Notes: generated by a model from the sequence alone, not told the origin. Shown: positions 51,159-60,058, counted from the stretch's first letter. The stretch is 64,000 nucleotides of DNA from Solirubrobacter sp963736505 (GCA_963736505.1 CAVTOZ010000003.1:372001-436000), one strand, 5' to 3'. Made by a program: numbers and translations.

Positions 51159-51398
51159 GCGTTGGGCCGAGGCGTGACCGTTCCACCCGCGGGTGGCCTC
51201 GTGGGCGTTTGGGGGTCGGCGGCTGAATGCCGTGGCAGGGCGCCCTGCACGCGACGCCGGGCGTACGTGCCGACCCAGCCCGCAGTGCGAGACCGCAGAC
51301 CAGTGCCAGGGCGCCCGGCGCGCGGGTCTCAGTTCAGTCGTCGACCCGGGTCCCACGAGGACAGGACCCGCGGCCGAGCGAACCGACCCTCAGCCGTT
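51159..51398 (+). repeat. dispersed repeat, copy C (core 51176-51385)
   Basis: Third copy of the 210-bp core, about 97-98% identical to A and B, differing mainly at GACGCCGGG and CCCGCAGTGCG. It shares the left 17 bases with B and the right 13 bases with A. It starts 33 bases after the TetR stop and ends 6 bases before the stop of the M24 peptidase gene. Confidence 0.95.
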
Positions 51399-51404
51399 CA
51401 CCGA

Positions 51405-52520
51405 TCACGCGACGATGCGCATCTCGCGGCTGGTGTTGTTGAGCCGCCGGCCGCCATCCTCGGTGACGGCGACGATGTCCTCGATCCGGACGCCGAACCG
51501 GCCGGGGAGGTAGATCCCAGGCTCGATCGAGAAGCACATGCCCGGCTCGAGCAGGTGCGTCTCGCCTTCGATCATGTACGGCGGCTCGTGCGTGGTCAGT
51601 CCGATGCCGTGCCCGACGCGGTGGATGAAGTACTCGCCGTAGCCGGCGTCGGAGATCACCTTGCGCGCGGCGCGGTCGATGTCCTGGCAGGCGACGCCGG
51701 GGCGGACGGCCTCGAAGCCGGCCTGCTGCGCGCGGCGCACGATCTCGAACACCTCGCGCTCCTCCTCGGTCGGCGGTCCGACGTGGACGCTGCGCGTCGT
51801 GTCGGAGCCGTAGCCGTCCTTGAGGCCGCCGAAGTCGAGGACGACCATGTCGCCCTCCTCGATCGTGCGCTCGCCCATCTCGTGATGCGGGTTGGCGCCG
51901 TTCGGGCCGGAGCCGACGACCGTGAAGTCGACCTGCGAGTGCCCGTGCTTGCGTAGCAGGCCCGCGAGGTCGGAGGCGATCTCGATCTCGGTCCGGCCGG
52001 TGAAGCGGACCTGGACGATCTCCTCCAGCGCGGCGTCGGCCGCCGCGCCGGCGGTGGTCAGGCGCTCGAGCTCGTCGGCGTCCTTGATCGCGCGCAGCAT
52101 CGGCAGCGCTCCGGTCATCGCGACGTAGCTCGACTCGGGCAGCGCCCGCTGCAGGCCGAGCACGTGCATCGCCCACGCCGAGTCGGAGATCGCGTAGCGC
52201 CCGCCGGGGTCGAGCAGCTTCGCGGTGGCCTGGTAGGGATCGTCGCCGTCGGCCCAGTCGCGCACCGTCAGCGCCCCCGAGCCCGGAGCCGTCTCGGCGT
52301 CGGGGCGCTCGAGGTTGGGCACGATCATCGCCGGTGGGCGGGAAGCGTGGAGCGCCAGCATCGTGATGCGTTCCGTGATCGCGACCGGCGCGTAGCCGGT
52401 GAAGTACAGGAGGTCGGGGCCGGGCGTCACGAGCACGCCGGCCAGCCCGGCGGCTCCGGCCTGCTCGCCGGCGCGCGCCATGCGCCCGGCGAAGTCCTCG
52501 GTCGTGAACGGCCGCGTCAT
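51405..52520 (-). CDS. M24-family Xaa-Pro dipeptidase
   Basis: 371 residues from the ATG at 52520, which overlaps the upstream stop (ATGA). An N-terminal creatinase-type domain (GVLVTPGPDLLYFTGYAPVA) precedes the pita-bread metal domain. Five ligands are visible: Asp in DMVVLDFGGLK, Asp in SDTTRSVHVG, His in HRVGHGIGLTTHE, Glu in CFSIEPGIYLPG and Glu in VRIEDIVAV. It cleaves X-Pro or similar dipeptides in the cytoplasm. Last gene of the permease-peptidase operon; its 3' end touches repeat copy C. Confidence 0.93.
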   Translation of the reverse strand: MTRPFTTEDFAGRMARAGEQAGAAGLAGVLVTPGPDLLYFTGYAPVAITERITMLALHASRPPAMIVPNLERPDAETAPGSGALTVRDWADGDDPYQATAKLLDPGGRYAISDSAWAMHVLGLQRALPESSYVAMTGALPMLRAIKDADELERLTTAGAAADAALEEIVQVRFTGRTEIEIASDLAGLLRKHGHSQVDFTVVGSGPNGANPHHEMGERTIEEGDMVVLDFGGLKDGYGSDTTRSVHVGPPTEEEREVFEIVRRAQQAGFEAVRPGVACQDIDRAARKVISDAGYGEYFIHRVGHGIGLTTHEPPYMIEGETHLLEPGMCFSIEPGIYLPGRFGVRIEDIVAVTEDGGRRLNNTSREMRIVA

Positions 52521-53878
52521 CGGCCCGCGCGCGCGTAGTTCTCCAGGAAGAGCGCCTCGGCGAGGGCGAGATGCTCGATCTCGGACGGGTCGACGCTCTC
52601 GTTGGGCGCGTGGATCAGGCACTTCGGCTCCTCGACGCCCAGCAGCATGATCTCGGCGTCCGGGAAGGTCTCGGCCAGCACGTTGCAGAGGGGGATCGAG
52701 CCGCCCTGACCCTCAGTCGTCAGCGACTGCCCGAAGGCCGCCTCCATCGACGTCTTCAGCGCGTCGAACGCGGGGCCGTCGAGCGAGCCGACGAACGGAT
52801 CGCCGACCGCGACGCGCTCGATCTCGCAGCGCAGCCCCCACGGCACGCGGGCCCGCAGGTGCGCGACGAGCGCGTTCTGCGCATCCTCGCCGGTCACCCC
52901 CGGGGGCAGCCGCAGGCTCACGCGCGCCGCGGCGGAGGCCTGCACGGCCGAGGAGGAGCCGATCACGGGCGGGACGTCGATGCCGAGCACGGTCGCCGAC
53001 GGGCGCGCCCAGAGCAGGTCGGCGACGCTGCCGTCGCCCATCAGCTTCACGCCGTCGAGCACCGTTGCGTCGCTGCGGAACTGCTCCGCCGGGTAGTCGA
53101 CGCCGGTCCACTTCTGCGTCGCGTCGAGCCCGTCGACGGTCGTGTTGCCGTGCTCGTCGTGCAGCGACGCGAGCATCTGGATCAGGCCGAGCACCGGGTC
53201 GGGCGCCGGGCCGCCGAACATGCCGGAGTGCATCGCGCTCGCGAGCGCGTGGACGGTGACGTCGATGCTGGTCATGCCGCGCAGCGTCGTCGTGAGCGTG
53301 GGGACGCCGACGGCGAAGTTGCCCGTGTCGACGACGAGGATCGCGTCGGCGCGCAGCAGGTCCGCGTTCTCCGGGACGAAGGCCTCCAGGCCGCCGGTGC
53401 CCTGCTCCTCGGAGCCCTCGCAGATCAGCTTGATCCCGCACGGGAAGCCACCGGCCGTCTGCTTGAGCGCGCGCAGCGCCGTGAGATGCATGACGATGTT
53501 GCCCTTGCAGTCCGCCGCGCCGCGCCCGTACCAGCGGCCGTCGCGCTCGGTCAGCTCCCACACCGGCGTGTTCCACGCGTCCTCGCCGAGCGGCGGCTGG
53601 ACGTCGTAGTGGCAGTAGAGCAGCACGGTCGGCGTCCCGTCCGGCGCGGGGACATGACCGTGCACGCAGCTGGAGCCGTCGGGCGTCGGCGACGTCGTGA
53701 CGTCCTGGAGGCCCACCGCGGTGAACGCGTCGGCGACCCAGGCTGCCGCCTTCTCGCACTCCTGCGGCGGGAACTGCTTCGGGTCCGCCACCGATCGGAA
53801 CGCGACGAGCTCGGCAAGGTCGTCTCTCGCCCGGCCCATCAGTCCATCGACCGCCTCGCTGAGTTGATCAACCGGCAC
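52517..53878 (-). CDS. M20-family metallodipeptidase
   Basis: 453 residues. Zinc ligands and catalytic residues are visible: His in VLLYCHYDVQPPLGEDAW, Asp in YGRGAADCKGNIVMHL, the Glu pair in ICEGSEEQGTGG, Asp in LVVDTGNFAVG and the late His in EEPKCLIHAPNESVD. The lid domain contains ALASAMHSGMFGG. It belongs to the carnosinase/PepV-like dipeptidases with about 450 residues. It follows the MFS gene by 18 nt and overlaps the M24 gene, so both peptidases are made with the transporters. Confidence 0.93.
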   Translation of the reverse strand: MPVDQLSEAVDGLMGRARDDLAELVAFRSVADPKQFPPQECEKAAAWVADAFTAVGLQDVTTSPTPDGSSCVHGHVPAPDGTPTVLLYCHYDVQPPLGEDAWNTPVWELTERDGRWYGRGAADCKGNIVMHLTALRALKQTAGGFPCGIKLICEGSEEQGTGGLEAFVPENADLLRADAILVVDTGNFAVGVPTLTTTLRGMTSIDVTVHALASAMHSGMFGGPAPDPVLGLIQMLASLHDEHGNTTVDGLDATQKWTGVDYPAEQFRSDATVLDGVKLMGDGSVADLLWARPSATVLGIDVPPVIGSSSAVQASAAARVSLRLPPGVTGEDAQNALVAHLRARVPWGLRCEIERVAVGDPFVGSLDGPAFDALKTSMEAAFGQSLTTEGQGGSIPLCNVLAETFPDAEIMLLGVEEPKCLIHAPNESVDPSEIEHLALAEALFLENYARAGR

Positions 53879-53896
53879 GGGGGGTTCCTTTCTCGC

Positions 53897-55420
53897 TCAA
53901 GTTGTCACGGGTTGCTCGGTCGCCGCCGTCTCGCTCGTCGCCGCGCGCGGGACGGCGATCGTGTGCGTGGTCGACGCCGCGGCGGCCGCGCGGTCGACGG
54001 CTCGCGCCCCGATCAGGCGATGGCCCGCGAGCAGGCGGACGAGCGCGACGCCGCCGAGCGCCCAGATCGCCATCGTCAGCGACGCGGCGGCCAGACCGGA
54101 CGCGAGCGCGTCAGCGGGCGAGTTGCCCGCCTGCTCCTGATGGTTGGTGACGGCGTTGAAGATCGTCGCGATCAGCGCCACCGCGACCGCGGCGCCGATG
54201 TAGCGGGCCATGTTCGAGATGCCGGAGGCCTGCCCGACCTCGTCGGCCGGCACGGACGCCGTCGATCCCGACGACGCCGGTCCGTTCGCCACCCCGAGCC
54301 CGATCGCCAGCGCCACGAGCGGCAGCACGAACGCCGCGTACGTCCAGGACGCCTCGACGAACGCCAGCACGCCGAAGCCGATGGCCGCAAGGCCGAACCC
54401 AAGCGCCACCGCCGCGCCGCCGCCGATGCGGCCCGCGAGCGGTGCGATCAGCGGCGTGATCGCGATCATGCCGGCGGCCGCCGGCAGCGTCGCGAGTCCC
54501 GCCTGCAGCGCGCTCATCCCGAACGCGGCCGGGTTCTGGAAGTAGAGGCTGAGCACGTACATCAGCGCGTTGATCGTGCCCGCGACGATCAGGATCGCCA
54601 GCGTCGCCCCGACGAGCACGCGGTTGCGCAGCAGATCGAGGTTGACGAGCGGGGCCTTCGCCCGACGCTCGACGCGCAGGAACAGCAGCGTCGACACCAC
54701 CGTGACGGCGAGGCATCCGAGCGTCGCGGCCGAGAACCAGCCCCAGTCGTTGCCCTCGCTGAGCGCGAGCACCAGCGGCGCGAGCACGAGCGCGATCAGC
54801 ACCGTGCCGGCCCAGTCGATCGAGCCCGGGGCGTTCGGATCGCGCGACTCCTGGACCGTGGCCAGCGTCAGCGGGACGCACGCGGCCGCGATCCCGGCGT
54901 CGATCCAGAACAGGCCCTGCCAGCCGGTGGTCTCGACGAGCAGGCCGCCCACCAGCGGGCCGAGCGCCGCGCCCGCGGCGGATGCGGCGCCCCACAGCGT
55001 GATCGCCTTCAGCTGCCCGGCTCCGGATGCGGCGACGGACAGCAGGCTCATGCCGCAGGCCAGGATCGTCGCGCCCGACGCGCCCTGGATCATGCGGCCG
55101 CCGACGACGCCCGCGGCACCGGTGGACAGCGCGATCAGCACGCACGAGCCGATGAACAGCGCAAGGCCGCCGAGGAAGACCTTCCGGCGTCCGAGGATGT
55201 CGCCGAGCGCGCCCGAGGTGACGATCACGGCGGCGCCGACCAGCGAGTAGCCGGTCACCGCCCACTGCAGCTGCGCGACCGGCGCACCCACGTCCTTGCT
55301 GATCGACGGCAGCAGGATCGTCACCGCAGACGTGTTGGCGTTGACGACGAGCGCCGAGATGCACGCGGCGGCGAGCACGCCGCGGGCGGCCGGCCGGTCT
55401 TCGCCGTTCTGCGTCGACAT
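53897..55420 (-). CDS. MFS transporter, DHA2 family
   Basis: 507 residues and about 14 helices. ISALVVNANTSAVTILLPSI, motif A GALGDILGRRKVFLGGLALF, RMIQGASGATILACGMSLLS, AAGAALGPLVGGLLVETTGW, and a C-terminal half with GPASSGSTASVPADEVGQAS. Its ATG shares one base with the stop of the small anchored protein (TGATG). Its place in a peptidase operon suggests export of an amino acid or peptide product, which is inference. Confidence 0.88.
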   Translation of the reverse strand: MSTQNGEDRPAARGVLAAACISALVVNANTSAVTILLPSISKDVGAPVAQLQWAVTGYSLVGAAVIVTSGALGDILGRRKVFLGGLALFIGSCVLIALSTGAAGVVGGRMIQGASGATILACGMSLLSVAASGAGQLKAITLWGAASAAGAALGPLVGGLLVETTGWQGLFWIDAGIAAACVPLTLATVQESRDPNAPGSIDWAGTVLIALVLAPLVLALSEGNDWGWFSAATLGCLAVTVVSTLLFLRVERRAKAPLVNLDLLRNRVLVGATLAILIVAGTINALMYVLSLYFQNPAAFGMSALQAGLATLPAAAGMIAITPLIAPLAGRIGGGAAVALGFGLAAIGFGVLAFVEASWTYAAFVLPLVALAIGLGVANGPASSGSTASVPADEVGQASGISNMARYIGAAVAVALIATIFNAVTNHQEQAGNSPADALASGLAAASLTMAIWALGGVALVRLLAGHRLIGARAVDRAAAAASTTHTIAVPRAATSETAATEQPVTT

Positions 55421-55884
55421 CAGAACTTGATCGTGTTGTCGGTCTTGAGCTGGTCGATCCGGTCCTGATACGGCTTGAGCTTGTCCGGGCAGTAGGTCTG
55501 CAGGATCAGCACCTCGCCGACCAGGATGCGCCTGTCGACGATCACGGGCCGGCGACCGACGAAGTCCGCGCCGTTGGTCAGCATGTCGTTCTGGATCGCC
55601 TTGCCGAGCGCGTTGGCGGGATTGGCGCAGACCGCGCCGCCGTCGGTGCCGAACGCCCTGACGAGGATGTCCTGGTTCTGCGGCACGGGCAGGCCCGCCT
55701 TGCGGAACTTCTGCGTCAGCGTCGCGGCCTTCGCCTGCGCCTCCTCGGTCGACTTCTTGCCGCTGTAGGTGACCAGCCCGATGACCATCAGGGCGAGGAC
55801 GGCGATGCCGATCACCCAGTACAGGACGCGCATGCCGTCGTCGCCGGACTGCGCCTGCACCGGCGCGGGCTCGGTGGCGGTCAT
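55420..55884 (-). CDS. small membrane-anchored protein of unknown function, 154 aa
   Basis: Begins in ATGA at the permease stop and ends in TGATG at the MFS start, so translation of all three is coupled. One helix (RVLYWVIGIAVLALMVIGLV, residues about 19-40) leaves a short cytosolic N-terminus and a 110-residue outer domain. That domain contains FRKAGLPVPQNQDILVRAFG, GGAVCANPANALGKAI, RRPVIVDRRILVGEVLILQT and YCPDKLKPYQDRIDQL. Two cysteines could form a disulfide. I recognise no family. Position suggests an accessory subunit of the permease or MFS transporter. Confidence 0.8.
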   Translation of the reverse strand: MTATEPAPVQAQSGDDGMRVLYWVIGIAVLALMVIGLVTYSGKKSTEEAQAKAATLTQKFRKAGLPVPQNQDILVRAFGTDGGAVCANPANALGKAIQNDMLTNGADFVGRRPVIVDRRILVGEVLILQTYCPDKLKPYQDRIDQLKTDNTIKF

Positions 55885-57341
55885 GACGTCACCTCCGCTT
55901 CGCTCGACTTCCAACTCGGCTTGCGGAACTTCAGGAACAGCCACGGAGGCAGCAGCCCGAGCAGCGCTGTGCCGGCGAGGATCACCGCGACGTACGCCGC
56001 CGTGCTCCCGTTCTCGAACTGCGACGGCGGCACGAACCCGATCGCGATCGCCGCGGCCGAGGCGAGGAAGCCGACGACGCAGAGGAACTTCAGGGCCGGC
56101 GCCGTGTAGCCGCGCTCGACGTTGGGCTGGCTGCTGCGCAGGCGGACGGCGGCGACGAACATCAGCAGGTAGACGATCAGGTAGATCTGCGTCGTCATCA
56201 CGCTGAGGATCCAGTAGGCGCTCGAGACCGACGGGATCAGCGCGTACATGAGCGCGATCACGGTCGTGACGCCGCCTTGGACGACGAGGATGTTGACCGG
56301 GATCCCGTTGTCGTTCTGGTGCTGGAAGAACGGCGGCAGATAGCCCTCGCGCCGAGCGATCTGCAGCAGGCCCTTCGACGGGCCGGCGAGCCACGTGAGC
56401 ATTCCGCCCGTCGACGCGCACACGAGCGCGATCGCGACGATCGGGACGAGCTTCTGCAGCCCGAAGTAGGCGAAGAAGGCGTCGAAGGCCTGCATCACGC
56501 CGGCGGTCAGGCTGAGCTCCTGCGCCGGGATCACCCAGCTGATCGCCAGCGCCGGCAGGATGAAGATCATCAGCACCAGCCCGCACGCGAAGAACATCGA
56601 GCGCGGGAACTCCTTGCGCGGATTCTTCAGCGAGCCGACGTGCACCGCGTTCATCTCCATGCCGGAGTACGACAGGAAGTTGTTGACGATCAGGACCAGG
56701 CTCGCGATCCCCGTCCACTCCGGGACCAGGTGGCTCGCGGTCATCGGCGCGGCCGAGGCGTTGCCCTGCAGCAGATAGACGATGCCGAGGATCACGAGGA
56801 TCGCGCCGGGGATCAGGGTGCCGATCAGCAGGCCGCTGGAGGCGAGCTTGGCGATCCCGCCGGTCCCGCCCCGGGCGGACAGGAACACGCCGGTCCAGAA
56901 GACCAGGACGATGACGATCCCGGTGTAGACGCCGTTGGTGGCCAGGTCAGGGTTGAACACGTACGCCAGCGTGCTCGCGACGAACCCCAGCAGCGTGGGG
57001 TAGTAGAAGATCGTCATCGCGAACTGGCACCACACCGCCAGCAGGCCCCACTTCGCCGAGATGCCTTCGCTGACCCAGCGGAACACGCCGCCCGACCAGC
57101 CTGACGCGAGCTCGGCCGCGACCAGCGACTGCGGCAGCAGGAAGATGATGGCCGGGACGAGGTAGAGGAACACGCACGTGAGGCCGTAGACGGCCATCGT
57201 CGGCGCGCTGCGCAGGCTCGCGACCGACGCCGTCGTCATGAACGCCAGCGTCAGCCAGGTGATGTACGTCGGCTTCGCCGCCACCGCCTTCGCCGCCGGT
57301 ACCGCGACCGGCCGGCCGGCAGGCACATCCATCGACGCCAC
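55881..57341 (-). CDS. APC-family permease (glutamate/GABA-antiporter-like)
   Basis: 486 residues, 12 helices. YITWLTLAFMTTASVASLRS in TM1, LPQSLVAAELASGWSGGVFR, SYSGMEMNAVHVGSLKNPRK in TM6 and CASTGGMLTWLAGPSKGLLQ identify the amino acid/polyamine/organocation superfamily, closest in style to the GadC group. It imports or exchanges an amino acid. First gene of the five-gene operon with a small anchored protein, an MFS transporter and two dipeptidases. Confidence 0.92.
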   Translation of the reverse strand: MASMDVPAGRPVAVPAAKAVAAKPTYITWLTLAFMTTASVASLRSAPTMAVYGLTCVFLYLVPAIIFLLPQSLVAAELASGWSGGVFRWVSEGISAKWGLLAVWCQFAMTIFYYPTLLGFVASTLAYVFNPDLATNGVYTGIVIVLVFWTGVFLSARGGTGGIAKLASSGLLIGTLIPGAILVILGIVYLLQGNASAAPMTASHLVPEWTGIASLVLIVNNFLSYSGMEMNAVHVGSLKNPRKEFPRSMFFACGLVLMIFILPALAISWVIPAQELSLTAGVMQAFDAFFAYFGLQKLVPIVAIALVCASTGGMLTWLAGPSKGLLQIARREGYLPPFFQHQNDNGIPVNILVVQGGVTTVIALMYALIPSVSSAYWILSVMTTQIYLIVYLLMFVAAVRLRSSQPNVERGYTAPALKFLCVVGFLASAAAIAIGFVPPSQFENGSTAAYVAVILAGTALLGLLPPWLFLKFRKPSWKSSEAEVTS

Positions 57342-57437
57342 GTCATACCTCCGCGCTCGGCATCACCTACGACCCGGTCAGCTTGTCGCCGCCGCGGCCG
57401 CGCGACGATGGCGTGCGCCTCTCGTTGGGACTGGTGC

Positions 57438-58700
57438 CTACACCACTCCCCGCGCCAAGCCTCCGGTCTTGAACGCTCGCACGATCATGGTCCCGACGAG
57501 GATGCCGAGCGCGACCGAGCCGGTCGCCTCGAGCGCGGCCAGGAAGTTCTCGGTGCCCGCCTGATGGTTGTCGCCCACCAGCTCCGTGATGCCGATCAGC
57601 CCGATCGTGCCGGGCACGAGCAGCCAGAACGCGGGCAGGATCATCACGTGGGGAGGAGGGGCGGTCCGTGCTCGACCTACGGCATGCGCGATCGGCACCA
57701 TCGCGGCGGCCCCCACGAAGCCGCTCAGCGTCGCGTCGATGATCTGCTTGCCGACGAGCTGTCCGATCCACGCGGCGAACAACACCGCCAGCAGCCACGG
57801 GAGCGAGCCCTTCGGCGCGACGTCGTGGACGAAGATCCCCGCGCCGAAGACGGCGACGCCCGCCCACGGCGCCCACGCGCCGAGCGTGTCGGCGGCGGAG
57901 CCGGCCACCGGGCCCGCGTGAGGGTTGCCGACGAGCTCGGCGCCGATCACGATGCCGATGGCGAGGAGGGCGAGCTGGAGCAGCGCGGCGACGAAGCGGC
58001 TCGCCCCGGTGACCGTTTCCCCCGTGGCGAGATCGACGGTCGCCATGGTCAGCAGCGCGCCCGGCAGGAAGGTCACCAGCGGCGGGATCGTCAGGCGAAG
58101 CGAGGCGGCGTCGTTGCCGCCGTGCGCGAGGAACGCGATCGCCGACACGAGCGCCGCGGCGACCACCGGCACGAGGTAGCCGCTGGTCGCGGACCGCTCC
58201 GCCCGCGCCTTCATCGCGCCCACCAGCATGCCGAGGCCCGCGTACACCCAGAGATCCACGGCGGCGGGATGGATGACCAGCGCAAGGCCCACCGTGACCA
58301 CGCCATGGGCGACGATCTGCGCCGCCGTCCCGAAGCGCGGGCTACTGGCGAGGACTCGCTTCAGCGCCGCGCGCGCGTCGGACGCGGGCAGCTCCCCGGC
58401 CGCCGCCGCGTCGGCAAGGCGGATCACGCCGGATGCCTGGTCCAGACGCAGCTGGCGCATGCTGGCGATCGTCGCGATGGCCGCCGCCTCGCCGCCGCCC
58501 AGCGCGACGATCAGCAGGGTCGGGAGCACGCTGATCCGCGCTCGCTGGAAGCCGTACGCCTGGGCGACCGAGCGGAGCCGCAGCTGGATCTCGCTGACCG
58601 CGTCGCCCGTCATCGTGAGCGCCACGCCCAGGTCGAGCAGGAACCGCTGCGCCTCCGCCGTGGCGTCGGCCGTCGCCGGTGAAGGCGTCGCGGTGCTCAA
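57438..58700 (-). CDS. ThrE/YjjP-type threonine/serine exporter-like protein
   Basis: 420 residues. The cytosolic N-terminal part (FLLDLGVALTMTGDAVSEIQ, ARISVLPTLLIVALGGGEAA, QLRLDQASGVIRLADAAAAG) is followed by about 10 helices, including PPLVTFLPGALLTMATVDLA and FWLLVPGTIGLIGITELVGD. This is the single-chain ThrE architecture, combining the two halves that are YjjP and YjjB in E. coli. It exports small amino acids. Its start overlaps the stop of the glutamate-cysteine ligase gene by 4 nt. Confidence 0.9.
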   Translation of the reverse strand: MSTATPSPATADATAEAQRFLLDLGVALTMTGDAVSEIQLRLRSVAQAYGFQRARISVLPTLLIVALGGGEAAAIATIASMRQLRLDQASGVIRLADAAAAGELPASDARAALKRVLASSPRFGTAAQIVAHGVVTVGLALVIHPAAVDLWVYAGLGMLVGAMKARAERSATSGYLVPVVAAALVSAIAFLAHGGNDAASLRLTIPPLVTFLPGALLTMATVDLATGETVTGASRFVAALLQLALLAIGIVIGAELVGNPHAGPVAGSAADTLGAWAPWAGVAVFGAGIFVHDVAPKGSLPWLLAVLFAAWIGQLVGKQIIDATLSGFVGAAAMVPIAHAVGRARTAPPPHVMILPAFWLLVPGTIGLIGITELVGDNHQAGTENFLAALEATGSVALGILVGTMIVRAFKTGGLARGVV

Positions 58701-59893
58701 TCAGCGGAGCTCCACGGCGAGCGCGCGCCGCTCGACGCGGCGCGGGCGAGGTCCCGCGGCGGGAACTCGTCGGCGAGCCGGGCCGGGAGGGAGGCGAGCC
58801 CGTCGCTCGCGACGTGCCGCCGCTGCCGCTCGTCGCCGGGGTCGGCCGCGAGCGTCGCCGCCGCCGACAGCTCCTCGGTGCAGCCCAGCGCGGTCGCGCA
58901 CGGCTCGCACGCGCTCAGCAGCTCGGCGAGCGCGTCCCGCACCGGCCGCATCCGTTGCGTGCGATGGTCCACGAGCTGCCCGCCCATGCCGTCGCGAGCC
59001 GCCACGAACCGGTTCTCGGCGAGCATCTCCGGGCCGGCGGCGCCGGAACGCAGGCCCTCGACGTAGAGGCTGACGAGGCATTGGACGACGGCGGCGAGCG
59101 CCGCCGCGTCCGCCATCCGCGACTGCGCGTCCATGATCCGGACCTCGACGGTGCCGAGGCGCGGCTGCAGGCGAGCGTCCCACCACAGGAACCCCGGGTC
59201 GGGGATCGCCTCGGAGCACACCATCGCGTCGACCGTCCGCACGTACTCGGCGTAGCTGCCGAACCGTCGCGCGATGCCGGTGCGCGGGAACATCGAGAAG
59301 ATCGGCGTCCGCACCGACGCGAAGCCGGAGTCGGCGGCGCGCCAGTACGGCGAGTTCGCCGACAGCGCCAGCAGCAGCGGCAGGTCGTCGCGCAGGCCGT
59401 CGAGCGCCCGCACCGCCGCGTCCCCGTCGGCGACCGCCACGTGGACGTGGAGGGCCATGGTCGGCTCGCGATAGGCGAGCGTCCGCATCGATGCGGCGAT
59501 CTCGCCGTAGCGCGCGCCGGAAGAGACGGCGACCTCGGCGCGGGTGGCGAGCGGATGCGTGCCGGCCGCGGCCGCGCGCAGGCCGAGCTCGTCGCGCACG
59601 GCGCCGTCGAGCGACCGGCGCAGCGCCGCCAGCTCCGCCGCCGCGCCCGCGACGGTCGCGTGCGGGGTGGTCTGCATCTCGATCACGCACGCGTGCGTCT
59701 CGGCGGCGGCCCGCGCGACGACGGGGGCCGGCAGGACCGCGAGCACGTCGTCGATCCGGTTGGCCACCGACCAGTCGTCCGGGTCGAGCAGCATCGCCTC
59801 CTCTTCGATGCCGACGGTCCACGGCCGCTCGGCGCCTGCCGCGTTCCAGCGCGCCCAGCTCGGCACGCGCGGCCCGGGTCCCTCACGCATCAA
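58697..59893 (-). CDS. carboxylate-amine ligase, YbdK/GCS2-type glutamate-cysteine ligase
   Basis: 398 residues. PWTVGIEEEAMLLDPDDWSV carries the ExE ATP/Mg motif of GCS2; VIEMQTTPHATVAGAAAELA, PTMALHVHVAVADGDAAVRA, LLLALSANSPYWRAADSGFA and TVEVRIMDAQSRMADAAALA complete it. It joins glutamate to cysteine or another amine. Actinobacteria make mycothiol or ergothioneine, so the product may be gamma-glutamylcysteine for ergothioneine or another amide. Co-translated with the ThrE-like exporter. Confidence 0.9.
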   Translation of the reverse strand: MMREGPGPRVPSWARWNAAGAERPWTVGIEEEAMLLDPDDWSVANRIDDVLAVLPAPVVARAAAETHACVIEMQTTPHATVAGAAAELAALRRSLDGAVRDELGLRAAAAGTHPLATRAEVAVSSGARYGEIAASMRTLAYREPTMALHVHVAVADGDAAVRALDGLRDDLPLLLALSANSPYWRAADSGFASVRTPIFSMFPRTGIARRFGSYAEYVRTVDAMVCSEAIPDPGFLWWDARLQPRLGTVEVRIMDAQSRMADAAALAAVVQCLVSLYVEGLRSGAAGPEMLAENRFVAARDGMGGQLVDHRTQRMRPVRDALAELLSACEPCATALGCTEELSAAATLAADPGDERQRRHVASDGLASLPARLADEFPPRDLARAASSGARSPWSSAD

Positions 59894-59948
59894 CGCTCCT
59901 CGTCAGCTGTCCTGCTGAGTCTGAGCGGCCCGTCCGCCATCGGCCAGG

Positions 59949-60018
59949 GTGTCCGCACCACTCGCGGTGCGGCGCCCCACCGGCAAGAGTGTCCACACCA
60001 CCCCGCGAGGCTGGTGCG
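59949..60018. promoter_or_regulatory. two imperfect hairpin units exactly 40 nt apart
   Basis: GTGTCCGCACCACTCGCGG at 59949 and GTGTCCACACCACCCCGCG at 59989 are near-copies. The first forms CCGCACC/GGTGCGG (59953-59972), the second a weaker CACCA/TGGTG hairpin. They lie in the 165-bp divergent gap between the ligase and the P-type ATPase, and look like paired operator sites. Confidence 0.45.
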
Positions 60019-60058
60019 CATCATTGGACGCGCGCCCGCGCGGGCGGATGCTGCGAGG

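Noticed and set aside
35461..51398. Repeats as integron attC sites
   Set aside because: They are too long, share almost full identity, lack the paired R/L core sites, and the modules between them are 8 kb with genes on both strands and no integrase.
58679..60058. Upstream extension of the P-type ATPase frame
   Set aside because: It lies antisense to the glutamate-cysteine ligase gene and lacks protein character; the ATPase family begins at 60059.
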